DNA from: a virus
Strand: one strand, 5' to 3'
Virus record (IMG/VR): IMGVR_UViG_3300002231_001538
Location: 1-23,646 of that record
Length of the DNA: 23,646 bases
Within the stretch, counting starts at the first letter, position 1. Every line of letters begins with the position of its first letter. The notes below the pieces were generated by a model. That model was given only the letters and a program-made list of their open reading frames with translations. It ran no database searches and was not told where the DNA came from. The position numbers and the translations under genes were made by a program. This document shows, in pieces, positions 15,011 through 23,087 of the stretch.

Positions 15011-15945
15011 TGAATATAAAAGAAATAGTAAAAAAAGTACTTTCCGAAAAAAAAAAGAAATCTAAACTTTGTAAAAGAGGTAGAGATTATATTGCCGCTA
15101 GAAAAAGAGCTGGTGAGAAGTCATCTGCTTACTTATCAGGTAGAGCCGTAAAAGTTTGTAAGGGTTCTATTAAAGGTGCAGGTGGTAAAAAGAAAAAATC
15201 CTATAAAGAATCTATTGATTATGATGAAGCTTTAACATTAAGAGGAATGTTAGCTGATTATGAAAAACAAAGAAAACAAATATTTAGGGATATGGAAAAT
15301 GATCCTTCTATTGAACCAGAAGGAGGCCCAGTATCAAATGAATATGGTAATAGATTAAATAAACTTGAGGATAAAATTTATAAAGTTAGAAAACAACTTT
15401 ATGATTATGACTTAAATGAAGCATTTGATGAACTAGATGATGGATTCGACCCAGAAATAGAAGCATTAATAAAAGCAGGACCTAGATTAAATAAAGAAAG
15501 ATTTAAGGATGTAATTTATTACATTCATAATAATTGGATGGCAGGTAATTATGGTGATGATTATGCCATAAGAAGAATAAGTAAATATCTTAATGCTCTT
15601 GAGGAAAACATAGATCCTAAAGCTCAAAAAAAACATAAGGGTAAAGCAGCTCCTTTTGGTTCAGCATATGAATTAGCAGAAACAGAATGGGCTAATGAAT
15701 CATTAAGAGATTGGTTTAAAAAAGAAGATTGGGTAAGAATTAATACTTCTGGTAATATAACTGGTCCCTGTGGAACAATGAAAAAAGGTAAACCAACTAC
15801 TAGATGTTTACCTAGAAAAAAAGCTCAATCACTTACTAAGGCCCAAAGAAAAGCAACTGTAGCTAAAAAAGTACGTGGTAGTAAAAAAGGAAAACAGTTT
15901 GTAAAAAATACTAAAAAATCAGAATTTAAAAAGAAAAGTGAATAA
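15010..15945 (+). CDS. Basic internal/structural protein with DUF6321-like C-terminus and CTS-like tag
   Basis: This 311-residue, highly basic protein starts with [13 protein letters not shown] followed by a Lys run, a tag-like helix ending L-S-E. Residues ~20-51 hold a Cys/Arg/Lys segment ([21 protein letters not shown]21 and C50). The middle is coiled-coil-like and acidic, with L-N-E/A at 135-138. Residues 231-300 match DUF6321: [33 protein letters not shown]. Such basic modules with paired Cys recur in phage and giant-virus proteins of unknown function and may bind DNA or a negatively charged scaffold. It overlaps the following lipoprotein gene by 8 bases. Confidence 0.75.
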   Translation: MNIKEIVKKVLSEKKKKSKLCKRGRDYIAARKRAGEKSSAYLSGRAVKVCKGSIKGAGGKKKKSYKESIDYDEALTLRGMLADYEKQRKQIFRDMENDPSIEPEGGPVSNEYGNRLNKLEDKIYKVRKQLYDYDLNEAFDELDDGFDPEIEALIKAGPRLNKERFKDVIYYIHNNWMAGNYGDDYAIRRISKYLNALEENIDPKAQKKHKGKAAPFGSAYELAETEWANESLRDWFKKEDWVRINTSGNITGPCGTMKKGKPTTRCLPRKKAQSLTKAQRKATVAKKVRGSKKGKQFVKNTKKSEFKKKSE

Positions 15946-16873
15946 ATTTAATAAATGGCACCAGAAACAATTATTTTGGTTCATGGAAAAGCTAAACTTA
16001 GGAGTATATCAAGTGGCTTGGATTTCATGGATCAAAGGGCTTATTATGGGTGCTCTTTTACTTTTTTTATGTAGTTGTAGTTCCTATAGATTGGCTACTT
16101 TAAATCATGATCCAATGTATCCCGTGGATTATGTTATTCCTATAGCAGATAATACTAAAGTTGATACCCTTTCTTATTCACAATTTAAATGGAAATTAAG
16201 GACCGATTTTAATTTTAGATGGAACTATGCTCAGTACGCTATGAACCAACCTTATAACTGGTATAGTAGTTTCAGTTATAATGTTTGGAGACCCTATAAT
16301 TCATTTGATGTTTATTTTAATAGACATAATTTTTGGTATGATTGGGCATTTAATTATCCTTATTACTGGGGTTATAGTAGTTGGAATAATCCATGGAGAA
16401 ATCACTGGTATAGACCCTATAATTGGGGGTATAGTTGGTACAATGGTCCTTGGCATAATTCTGGTTATAATGTAGTTTGGAATTCAAGTAGAGAAAACAA
16501 TAATGTTGCTTATATTAATGGTAGAAGAGGAAGTAGAAATGTTAATTTTAATACTAATAATAACATAGAAAATATCGTTATTAGAAGATATAACAACCCA
16601 AGAAACAATGTAGATAATAATAATTTAAACAATATTGTGAATGCTTTAAAAGATAATTATAATGTTAGACCTAGAGTTTATAATAATCCTAATAATGTAA
16701 TTAGAAATAATAATAAACCAGTTGTGCCTAATTATAATAACAATAATATTAATTCTAGATCATCTACTCCAGTAAGAACTTATTCTTCTCCACCATCAAA
16801 TAATATCTCACGAGGTAGTTCAGTATCAAGTGGAGGTAGTTCAAGAGGGGGTAATTCTAGAGGAAAAAACTAA
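15938..16873 (+). CDS. W/Y- and N-rich lipoprotein
   Basis: This 311-residue protein has one membrane segment at residues ~30-46 that ends in a lipobox-like LFLCSCSS (Cys45/Cys47). The mature part has a Trp/Tyr-rich region (repeated YW, NPW and YNW) and an Asn-rich, then Ser/Gly-rich tail. The layout resembles Bacteroidota host lipoproteins often misnamed 'vitellogenin II', so it may have come from a host. The n-region before the hydrophobic core is long; ATG at 15983 (residue 16) would give a more normal signal. It is the only clear envelope protein among presumed virion proteins, suggesting superinfection exclusion or surface modification, which is inferred. A shorter frame inside at 16281-16475 is a by-product of the skewed composition. 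Confidence 0.65.
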   Translation: MNKFNKWHQKQLFWFMEKLNLGVYQVAWISWIKGLIMGALLLFLCSCSSYRLATLNHDPMYPVDYVIPIADNTKVDTLSYSQFKWKLRTDFNFRWNYAQYAMNQPYNWYSSFSYNVWRPYNSFDVYFNRHNFWYDWAFNYPYYWGYSSWNNPWRNHWYRPYNWGYSWYNGPWHNSGYNVVWNSSRENNNVAYINGRRGSRNVNFNTNNNIENIVIRRYNNPRNNVDNNNLNNIVNALKDNYNVRPRVYNNPNNVIRNNNKPVVPNYNNNNINSRSSTPVRTYSSPPSNNISRGSSVSSGGSSRGGNSRGKN

Positions 16874-16895
16874 TATTTATAAATAAAAATATACA

Positions 16896-17894
16896 ATGGA
16901 CAGCTTTGATTATAAAAAATATTTAAAAGAGGGTCGTTTATTTGATAATAACGAATCTCTTATTTCAGAATCTCAAGTTTCTGAAAAAAAATATAAGCAA
17001 GGATACGACGATAGAGAAGACGAATCCTTAGGTGCTAGAAAAGGCGCCGAAAAAGACAAAAAACAATCCTTTAAAGATCGTAGAGACGATTCTTATGGTA
17101 AATTTGGTAAAAGAGATGCCGAAGCTAAGGGCAAAGCCAAAGGACCAGGTAAAAATAAAGTCAACAAAGAAAATGTTGAAGAAGTAGGCAAAGGATATTT
17201 TAAAAAGAAATTTGGTGTAGGTAAAAAAGGATTTAAAATGGCGGATAGAAAAGAATTATCTGAAAATGTTCTTTCTATGTATACTAAACTCCAAGAAGGT
17301 GCTTATCCATTTGACGAATGTATAGCTGATAATGAGGGGAAATATGGAGAGGAAGGAGCTAAAAAAGTATGTGGTGCTATTAGAGCAGCATATGGAGAAG
17401 GATTAGAAGAAAAAAAAGAACTACCTCAATCAATTAAAGATAAAGAAGCTAGAGATGCAGAAATAGAGGCGAAAAAATCTAAAGGTATGATAAAAATGGA
17501 AGACCTTAAAGCCGAAGTTAGAGAAGCTATATTTGATGCATTAAGTGAAGAATCACAATATAATGACTCTATTTACTCAGAAGAAGTAAACGAACAGGAA
17601 GATGATGTTGATGTTGATGTTGATATAGATGATGAAGTAGAAGCAGATGTTGATGTTGATGTTAAAGATAAAGTTAATGTTGATGCTGAAGGTGACGAAA
17701 TAGATATTGAAAAAAAAGCAGTAAAAGCTAGAGTAGAAGTTGGTTTATCACCTGAAGAAGAAATAGTTCAAGATTCTTTAAAAGCCGCAATGGATGCTGC
17801 TGATGCTTTAGGTAGTGAAAAATTAGCTGATCAAATAGGAAACACAATTACTTTCTTTACAAGAGAATTTGTAGTTGGTAATCAAAGTGATTAG
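16896..17894 (+). CDS. Tagged internal/head protein with acidic DV repeats
   Basis: This 332-residue protein starts MDSFDYKKYLKEGRLF, the same tag as two genes near 22.3-22.7 kb, with a protease-like Y-L-K-E/G. Residues 30-115 are highly charged and basic. Residues 139-168 (FDECIADNEGKYGEEGAKKV, then CGAIRAAYGE) form a small module that I recall in phage head proteins. The C-terminal third has acidic D-V repeats (DVDVDVDID, DVDVDVKDKV) followed by a helix. L-x-E/G sites recur (LKE/G, LQE/G). I expect a prohead core or ejected protein processed during maturation. TATAAATA lies at 16878, but that octamer is common by chance here. Confidence 0.7.
   Translation: MDSFDYKKYLKEGRLFDNNESLISESQVSEKKYKQGYDDREDESLGARKGAEKDKKQSFKDRRDDSYGKFGKRDAEAKGKAKGPGKNKVNKENVEEVGKGYFKKKFGVGKKGFKMADRKELSENVLSMYTKLQEGAYPFDECIADNEGKYGEEGAKKVCGAIRAAYGEGLEEKKELPQSIKDKEARDAEIEAKKSKGMIKMEDLKAEVREAIFDALSEESQYNDSIYSEEVNEQEDDVDVDVDIDDEVEADVDVDVKDKVNVDAEGDEIDIEKKAVKARVEVGLSPEEEIVQDSLKAAMDAADALGSEKLADQIGNTITFFTREFVVGNQSD
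17604..17663 (+). repeat. GATGTT hexanucleotide repeats (Asp-Val coding)
   Basis: Three GATGTT units at 17604-17621 and three at 17646-17663 encode Asp-Val repeats inside the acidic C-terminal region. The identical codons suggest recent slippage expansion. A related GTTGAC/GTTGAT run ends the gene at 20059. Confidence 0.7.
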
Positions 17895-17897
17895 TAC

Positions 17898-19592
17898 ATG
17901 CTTAATGAACGCAAACTTACAGAAAGAGAACTAGATTCAAGAGAAGCTGCCATTCAAGGTTTGTTAGGAAACAAACGAAATCTAGTTAAAAAGTATGGTA
18001 AGGATGCTGAGAAAGTAATGTATGGTATTGCTACTAAAAAAGCTAAATCTAAAGTAGAGGAAATGAATAAAGATAAAATCAGAGAATTAATTTATAAAGC
18101 CTTAACTAAGGAGGATAATGATCCATCTGGTGAATATCTTGAAGGTGATCCAGGTGAACATGTTGAAGAAGGAACTTGTGGTTATGGTGAAGATGGTAAA
18201 ATAGGTAGAAAACCTGCAGGCCCCCACTTAAATAAAGAAGCAGAAAGAGCAGCTGATAAAGATAATGTTAATGTATTTGGTTACCAAACTAAATATTATA
18301 AAGTATGTCCAGGTGCTCAAGAATTTATGAGAAAAGTAGTAAATGGTGGTTATGGTGACATGTCTGAAAAAAAGGAAGAAATTATAAGAGTAGCTAAATT
18401 ACATGATTTACTTTTTATGAGAAAATTAAAAGCTTTAAAAGATCCTAATTATGCTAAAAAAATTACTACATCAGGTGAAGTAGAATATATAGCTGACGAA
18501 ATTAAGGATATGGTTGAAAACCTAGGTATTTCTAAAGCGGATGTAGGTTACATAGATATGCATGTTGAAGATATATTCAAGGCCGTTGGAAGAATAGATG
18601 AAAATTTAAATGAAGGCCATGGTTTAGATCAAGGTGATTTAGATCTTTTAAAACAGTTTGTTGATTCAATGGGATTTGATAGAGAACCTGTTGATGCTAA
18701 AGATTTTAGCAAGTTAAAAAAGATACTTAAATTCATAATTAAATCTAACATACTACAAGACAAAACAAAAGATTTATCTAAGGGCAAAGTTAACGAAAAT
18801 ATTGAAGAATTTGAAGTTGATGATGCTGTAGTGGAACTTAGAAGGATAGTTGATGAAATAGAAGAAAAAGCGGATGAAGCCAGAGATATAGTTAGAGATA
18901 TATTCCCAAATGAATTATCTAGATTAGATGGTTATGGCGCCTTTAATGCTATGTACTCAGCTAATAGATATGATACCACATTAGGTAAATTTGTTGATAG
19001 ATTAGAAGAAGAAGGATATGATATTGAAGACGGAATAGTTTATGTAAATGAAGACCTAGATGTAGGCCATGTTGATGATGAACCAGGTATGTTAAAATCT
19101 GAATTAGCTAGAGCTGGAAAAATGATTCAAATGCTTTATAGAGCAATTGATAAATATGATGGTAAAGGTGAGGTTGATTTCCCTCAATGGTGGCAATCTA
19201 AAATTATTAAGGCAAATGATTATTTAGATAGTGCATTTGATTATTTAGATGGTAAAGAAAATGTAGCTAAAATTGATGCCGTGATTGATATGAATGAAAA
19301 AGAATTATCTAAAAGTGAACAAAATTCACTTAAAAAAATAGAAAAGGCACTTAGAAAAGCTTCTAAATCTCATAAATCTCAGTCTTCAGATTTAGCTAAA
19401 TCTACTAAGGCACATAAACTTCAAGCTGATAAAATAGCTAAAATAGTTAGAGAAAAATTATCTAAAAGAAATGATGTAGGTGATTTTGTAGATGATTTTA
19501 AAAAATCTAAGGCAAAACAATTTAGAGGTAAATCTGCCAAAAAGAAAAAAGAAATGGCTGTAGCGGCTTATTTAGCAAAACAAAATGACTAA
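17898..19592 (+). CDS. Large helical internal/structural protein
   Basis: At 564 residues this is one of the longest proteins here, and it is strongly helical and charged. Residues 2-70 ([20 protein letters not shown], then [19 protein letters not shown]) form a module I recall from structural proteins of marine phages. A Gly-rich, Cys-containing linker ([17 protein letters not shown], 92-108) and a helical central region follow. The Lys-rich C-terminus (~450-564) looks DNA-binding or scaffold-like. L-x-E sites occur near the N-terminus (KLTE/R) and at ENLNE/GHG (235-242). The gene starts 3 bases after the preceding stop and ends 2 bases before the next, so the group is translated together. 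No enzymatic motif was found. Confidence 0.65.
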   Translation: MLNERKLTERELDSREAAIQGLLGNKRNLVKKYGKDAEKVMYGIATKKAKSKVEEMNKDKIRELIYKALTKEDNDPSGEYLEGDPGEHVEEGTCGYGEDGKIGRKPAGPHLNKEAERAADKDNVNVFGYQTKYYKVCPGAQEFMRKVVNGGYGDMSEKKEEIIRVAKLHDLLFMRKLKALKDPNYAKKITTSGEVEYIADEIKDMVENLGISKADVGYIDMHVEDIFKAVGRIDENLNEGHGLDQGDLDLLKQFVDSMGFDREPVDAKDFSKLKKILKFIIKSNILQDKTKDLSKGKVNENIEEFEVDDAVVELRRIVDEIEEKADEARDIVRDIFPNELSRLDGYGAFNAMYSANRYDTTLGKFVDRLEEEGYDIEDGIVYVNEDLDVGHVDDEPGMLKSELARAGKMIQMLYRAIDKYDGKGEVDFPQWWQSKIIKANDYLDSAFDYLDGKENVAKIDAVIDMNEKELSKSEQNSLKKIEKALRKASKSHKSQSSDLAKSTKAHKLQADKIAKIVREKLSKRNDVGDFVDDFKKSKAKQFRGKSAKKKKEMAVAAYLAKQND

Positions 19593-19594
19593 TA

Positions 19595-20059
19595 ATGACC
19601 AAAGCAGAATTAAGAGAAAAAATAAGATCACTAGTACTACAAGTTAGAGGTGAGCAATCAAAAGCAGATGAAGCTGCCATCGCTTATGATGAACTAACTA
19701 AATTTCCAGAACTTAAAGATATTATTGTAAGTTTAATGACTCATGAGTTTGATTCTTTTTTGGAAGGAATTGATTGGGTTGCTCCTAGACCTACTACATT
19801 TAGAATTAATTTATTAAATGGTCAAAACTTCCTACTTTCATTTTCTAAAAGAAGTTGGATAGCACAAATTGAAGGTAAAAAATACTACTTACTAAATCTT
19901 GATGAAGAAGAGTATGCTGCCTTAGCTATTAGTCGTATATTACAATATGGCCCTGAAAGTGGAGCTGATGCAAGTGAAGATGCAGATGCAGATGCAGATG
20001 CAGATTCTGGTGGAGGAGCCGAAGAAGAAGTTGACGTTGATGTTGACGTAGAAGCATAA
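19595..20059 (+). CDS. Hypothetical protein with acidic D-A/D-V tail
   Basis: This is a 154-residue protein. Residues ~1-115 look like a small folded domain (an N-terminal helix KAELREKIRSLVLQVRGEQ, then strands RINLLNGQNFLLSFSKRSWI). The last ~35 residues are low-complexity acidic: ADADADAD, GGG, then EEEVDVDVDVEA. The tail echoes the D-V repeats of the gene at 16896, suggesting shared interaction or exchange of a repeat module. From memory, the folded part resembles unnamed proteins of marine T4-like phages. Stop and next start overlap by one base (taATG). Confidence 0.65.
   Translation: MTKAELREKIRSLVLQVRGEQSKADEAAIAYDELTKFPELKDIIVSLMTHEFDSFLEGIDWVAPRPTTFRINLLNGQNFLLSFSKRSWIAQIEGKKYYLLNLDEEEYAALAISRILQYGPESGADASEDADADADADSGGGAEEEVDVDVDVEA
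19979..20050 (+). repeat. GATGCA and GTTGAC/GTTGAT hexanucleotide repeats
   Basis: About four GATGCA units (from 19979) encode Asp-Ala repeats, and GTTGAC-GTTGAT-GTTGAC (20030-20047) encodes Val-Asp repeats at the protein's end. This kind of tract can change length by slippage. Confidence 0.65.
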
Positions 20060-21150
20060 TGGATATTTTAGAAAAAATAATAAGAGAAAATAGTTGGAAA
20101 TTTGATAAAGGATATCCTGATAGTCAGAAAGATATTGATTATTTAAAATCTAAAATTACTAATATAATATCAGAGCAAGAAGAGGAGGATCTTGATGAAT
20201 TAAGAAATAATTTAAGCAGTTTAATTAGAAATATTTCTGATGCTGATGAATTAAAACAAATTCTTAAATATACTAAAAATGTAGGTTTTGGAAAATCAAT
20301 GAAAAACCATCTATCTACTAAAAATCTAAATAAAAAAGATATTTTATTTTTCCAATCACTTCTTTCAGATTTAGGAAAAACTGGAGAATTTTCAAAAATT
20401 GCCGAAAATCCCCCTAAATTAGATGTAACTAGAGAAAATTATTATGAGCAAATACCTGGTTTTACTAGTGCCGAATTAGAATCACTTTATAAAGATATGA
20501 AGGATTCAATTCAAGGTACAGTTTCTGTTGGTCCCGGTGAGGCTTTTTTAACAGTATTTTTTGATAATGTTAATAAAGTAGCTGGAGGTGGAGACTTAGA
20601 TATTGATGGAAAACAAGTTGAATTAAAATCCCGTACTGGAGCTTCAGGGGCATTAGTTGCACCTGGTTATGTTGTTAGAGGTAAAGGTGAGGATATCTGG
20701 AAAGATTTAACTAAATTAGTTGATAAATTTGATTTAGATAATGATCAAAAAGAAGAGTTAAAGAAAATTGCTCTTGTTAGAGGCCAAAGAGGTTTTACTT
20801 GGGCTTTTAAAATTAATAGTATTTATCAACAAGCATTAAATATGGGAGAAGATCAGAAAAAATTAATAAAATTATTTTCTGATGAAATTAGTTCCTGGTA
20901 TAAAAATAAATTAAATTTAGATTTTAAATCTTATTTTAGTGATGATGAGTTTGAAGCTAAAAGGTTTATAGGAGATTTAGCTAAACAATTAGCTAGGGAT
21001 TATTATGAAGAGAAAAATGATGATGCATTTATGATCTCCGATACTAAAGGAAATTTTAAATACTATGAAGGAGATGAATTTATAGATAGTATAGGTAATG
21101 GAATCACAATCTCTGCTCCATCAGATTTAGTTCCAAGATTAAAAGTATAA
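20059..21150 (+). CDS. PD-(D/E)XK nuclease-like protein with CTS-like N-terminus
   Basis: This 363-residue protein is tag-like at the start (MDILEKIIRE/NSW). Its N-terminal half is helical and charged. The central core has a PD-(D/E)XK pattern: GPGEAFLTVFF with E161, then GGGDLDIDGKQVELKSRTG with D179/D181 and E188-x-K190. The E...D-x(8)-E-x-K arrangement resembles restriction-endonuclease-like proteins of marine phages that I know only as 'structural'. The predicted activity is metal-dependent DNA cleavage. If carried in the virion, it could act on host DNA or on competitors after injection; that is inference. It could also be a catalytically dead structural relative. Confidence 0.65.
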   Translation: MDILEKIIRENSWKFDKGYPDSQKDIDYLKSKITNIISEQEEEDLDELRNNLSSLIRNISDADELKQILKYTKNVGFGKSMKNHLSTKNLNKKDILFFQSLLSDLGKTGEFSKIAENPPKLDVTRENYYEQIPGFTSAELESLYKDMKDSIQGTVSVGPGEAFLTVFFDNVNKVAGGGDLDIDGKQVELKSRTGASGALVAPGYVVRGKGEDIWKDLTKLVDKFDLDNDQKEELKKIALVRGQRGFTWAFKINSIYQQALNMGEDQKKLIKLFSDEISSWYKNKLNLDFKSYFSDDEFEAKRFIGDLAKQLARDYYEEKNDDAFMISDTKGNFKYYEGDEFIDSIGNGITISAPSDLVPRLKV

Positions 21151-21154
21151 TAAT

Positions 21155-21778
21155 ATGTGTAGCTGCGGATGTAATACTTGTGAAACAAAAATTAGAGGCC
21201 CTCTTTTAACCGAAAGTAGGGTTAAAAAACTAGTATCTGAAAATTTACAATATCATATAAATAGAGATATTCCATTAATGGAAAGTGAATTCAGAATTGG
21301 TTCTGAAGCACATTTATCTTTAATTAAAGAAGCAAGAAAATTATATTCTAGAGGTGTACTTGATTTGTGTGAAGAAGATAAAGGTATAATGGAAACGCAT
21401 TTAGGTGAATTTGATTTATATGAAGATACTTTAGTACCATTAGATTTACCTATGTTAAATGAAGGTGAACAATTAGACGAAAAGAAAAAAGCTAAAAAAA
21501 AGAAAAAAGACCCACCAATTGGAAAACCAAAAAGAGGGGGCCCTAAAGCATACTATGTTTATGTTAGAGATCCTAAAACTAAAAGAATTAAAAAAGTAAC
21601 ATTTGGTTCAGGTGGTTTAAGAGCCAAAATAAGAAACCCTAAAGCCAGAAAAGCATTTGCTGCTCGTCATAGATGTTCAACTGCAAAAGATAGAACTACT
21701 GCCCGTTATTGGTCTTGTAGATTACCTAGATATGCTAAACAACTAGGATTAGGAGCTAATATGAATACTTTTTGGTAG
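21155..21778 (+). CDS. Basic protein with Cys-rich N-terminus and RHxC...YWSCR module
   Basis: This is a 207-residue protein. The N-terminus MCSCGCNTCETK has a C-x-C-x-C-x-x-C cluster able to bind metal. A tag-like region with repeated L-x-E (LLTE/S, LVSE/N) follows, and then LNE/GEQLDE before a Lys run. The C-terminal ~90 residues (RHRCSTAKD at 171-179, ARYWSCRLPRY at 183-193) form a module I recall at the ends of cyanophage and other marine-phage structural proteins, probably DNA- or capsid-binding. Cys174 and Cys188 may pair. The L-x-E sites suggest a precursor cut into an acidic N-part and a basic C-part. Function is unknown. Confidence 0.65.
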   Translation: MCSCGCNTCETKIRGPLLTESRVKKLVSENLQYHINRDIPLMESEFRIGSEAHLSLIKEARKLYSRGVLDLCEEDKGIMETHLGEFDLYEDTLVPLDLPMLNEGEQLDEKKKAKKKKKDPPIGKPKRGGPKAYYVYVRDPKTKRIKKVTFGSGGLRAKIRNPKARKAFAARHRCSTAKDRTTARYWSCRLPRYAKQLGLGANMNTFW

Positions 21779-21803
21779 AATTAACAAATTAAATTAAATT
21801 AAA

Positions 21804-22094
21804 ATGAGTATATTTAATAAAAACGAAAAACAGATTTTAGAAAAATTAGATAAGATCCAAGCAAAAACTGATCTATTATCACAAATAGCATTTGATGTTC
21901 ATTGGTTTGATGCTGTCTCTGGTAGTGATGGAGATCCTACAGATGGTATTTTTCATCAAATAGTTAAAAACCAACAAACAATCATAGAACAAAATAAAAA
22001 ACTATTACAAAACCTATTAGATGGTCAAGGTCAAAATGATAATAGTTTTACAGATTTGCTAAATTACTGGAAAGAATTTAATAGCAAAAAATAA
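21804..22094 (+). CDS. Small coiled-coil protein
   Basis: This 96-residue protein has a helical N-terminus with heptad-like spacing (EKQILEKLDKIQAKTDLLSQ), a loop (GSDGDPTDG) and a second helix (IVKNQQTIIEQNKKLLQNLL). There is no signal or enzyme motif. It lies after a 25-base gap and 0 bases before the next gene. It may be an adaptor or trimeric stalk in the virion core, but nothing specific can be said. Confidence 0.6.
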   Translation: MSIFNKNEKQILEKLDKIQAKTDLLSQIAFDVHWFDAVSGSDGDPTDGIFHQIVKNQQTIIEQNKKLLQNLLDGQGQNDNSFTDLLNYWKEFNSKK

Positions 22095-22343
22095 ATGCAA
22101 CCATATAAAGATAGTTCTAATATAAGAACTTTCTCTAAAGATGTTGATCCAATGGATTTGGTTTGGCATCAAGATAATGAGGATAGAAAAATAGAAATCC
22201 TTGAAGGTGAAGGATGGTGTATTCAACGAGATAATATGCTACCTAGAGCGATGAAGAAAGGAGAAACTATATTTATAACCAAAGGTGAAATTCACCGTGT
22301 ACTAAAAGGTACAACTGATTTAAAAATTAGAATAAATGGATAA
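22095..22343 (+). CDS. Cupin-like small protein
   Basis: This 82-residue protein reads as a single short cupin-like beta-barrel: LVWHQDNEDRKIEILEG (23-39), GWCIQRDNMLP, KKGETIFITKGEIHRVLKG (54-72). The His in VWH, the Glu/Asp cluster and the final His in IHRV could hold a metal, as in cupins. Related short proteins are, as I recall, common in marine phages without a known role. Its start abuts the preceding stop, and it overlaps the next gene by 8 bases. Confidence 0.6.
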   Translation: MQPYKDSSNIRTFSKDVDPMDLVWHQDNEDRKIEILEGEGWCIQRDNMLPRAMKKGETIFITKGEIHRVLKGTTDLKIRING

Positions 22344-22647
22344 TTTTGATTTAAAAAAATATTTAGCTGAAGGCAAGCTATTAAAAGAAGAACTTATGCC
22401 TAAAAAAATAAGTAATAAACCTTTTACAATTGTTTATCAAACTGATGATATGACTGATTATGAAGATTACGATGAGTTACTATCTAAAAGAGAACAAAAT
22501 TTAGCAACTGGTAACGATGGTGACAAGTTTGTATTTGATAGTAATACACCTGCGGATGAAATTGAAGATTTTCTTATGGCAGAAGATCCAGAAGAAGGTA
22601 ATAAAAAGCTAGAAAGATTTGGTTTAAGTAAATACTGGAAATACTAA
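22336..22647 (+). CDS. Small tagged protein 1 (MDNFDL...YLAEGKL)
   Basis: This 103-residue protein starts with the tag MDNFDLKKYLAEGKLL. It shares 14 of the first 15 residues (Lys7/Arg7 differs) with the following gene and has a close relative at 16896. Y-L-A-E/G fits a T4-type prohead protease site (L-x-E then small residue). The body is an acidic alpha/beta domain (PFTIVYQTDDMTDYEDYDEL, ending FGLSKYWKY) with no known match. I expect removal of the first ~11 residues and packaging in the capsid, as with T4 internal proteins IPI-IPIII; this is inferred. Confidence 0.65.
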   Translation: MDNFDLKKYLAEGKLLKEELMPKKISNKPFTIVYQTDDMTDYEDYDELLSKREQNLATGNDGDKFVFDSNTPADEIEDFLMAEDPEEGNKKLERFGLSKYWKY

Positions 22648-22651
22648 TAAA

Positions 22652-22963
22652 ATGGATAATTTTGATTTAAGAAAATACTTAGCAGAAGGTAAATTGTATG
22701 AAGCAATTAATCTTGATATAGAAGATGATATAGTATACTTAAGTGGAGATTCAGGTGAATATGAAGGTGAAATTGAAGATGGAAAAACATCTTTTTCTAT
22801 TATATATGATGATTTAGATTATAGAATATCAGATCAATATGATGAAAATAATATTGAAGATTTTTTAGGTAAAGGTCATGCATTTGTAGAATTAGCTAAA
22901 AAATATGACCATAAGTGGGGTATTGAACGTGATTTGGTTGGTATAACAATAAAATTAAAATAA
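22652..22963 (+). CDS. Small tagged protein 2 (MDNFDL...YLAEGKL)
   Basis: This 103-residue protein has the same N-terminal tag (MDNFDLRKYLAEGKLYEA) but an unrelated acidic body (EAINLDIEDDIVYLSGDSG, GEIEDGKTSFSIIYDDLDYR, then HKWGIERDLVGITIKLK). A conserved tag on a different body is the pattern expected of modular packaged proteins rather than simple duplicates. It lies 4 bases after the previous gene. One base after its stop begins the Cys-rich micro-ORF. Confidence 0.65.
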   Translation: MDNFDLRKYLAEGKLYEAINLDIEDDIVYLSGDSGEYEGEIEDGKTSFSIIYDDLDYRISDQYDENNIEDFLGKGHAFVELAKKYDHKWGIERDLVGITIKLK

Positions 22964-22964
22964 A

Positions 22965-23030
22965 ATGAAATGTAATTGTAAAGTATGTAATTGTGGAACA
23001 TCATGTGATTGTACATGCTGTAATTGCTAA
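22965..23030 (+). CDS. Cys-rich micro-peptide, metallothionein-like (21 aa)
   Basis: An ATG starts one base after the preceding stop and encodes 21 residues, of which nine are Cys (positions 3, 5, 8, 10, 14, 16, 18, 19, 21). They lie mostly as C-x-C pairs separated by Asn, Lys, Asp, Thr or Gly. There are no aromatic residues and no other obvious fold, the signature of a metallothionein-type metal-thiolate peptide. Its size is near that of the small fungal copper metallothioneins (~25 aa, 7 Cys). Function is inferred: metal buffering during infection, or a virion metal-binding peptide. Such an unbroken Cys pattern is hard to explain as non-coding sequence in DNA this A+T-rich. The terminator lies 58 bases downstream. 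Confidence 0.6.
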   Translation: MKCNCKVCNCGTSCDCTCCNC

Positions 23031-23045
23031 AATAAAAAACATATA

Positions 23046-23064
23046 GACTGATTCATAGCCAGTC
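23046..23064 (+). ncRNA. Small hairpin upstream of terminator (possible 3'-UTR element)
   Basis: GACTG (23046-23050) pairs with CAGTC (23060-23064) around a 9-base loop in the 3' UTR after the Cys-rich peptide. Together with the following terminator hairpin it could form a structured 3' end or small RNA. The short stem gives low confidence. Confidence 0.25.
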
Positions 23065-23087
23065 GATTTATTTAAAAAAATTATAGG

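Noticed and set aside
16281-16475. Hydrophobic + strand frame within the lipoprotein gene
   Set aside because: It is a frame-shifted reading of the Trp/Tyr/Asn-rich region; its Ile/Gly-rich content arises from codon composition and has no membrane-protein logic.
16878-16885. TATAAATA as a T4-type late promoter
   Set aside because: The same octamer also occurs inside genes (about 7945 and 21256) and just before 8099; at this A+T content several copies are expected by chance, and the spacing to the ATG leaves almost no leader.
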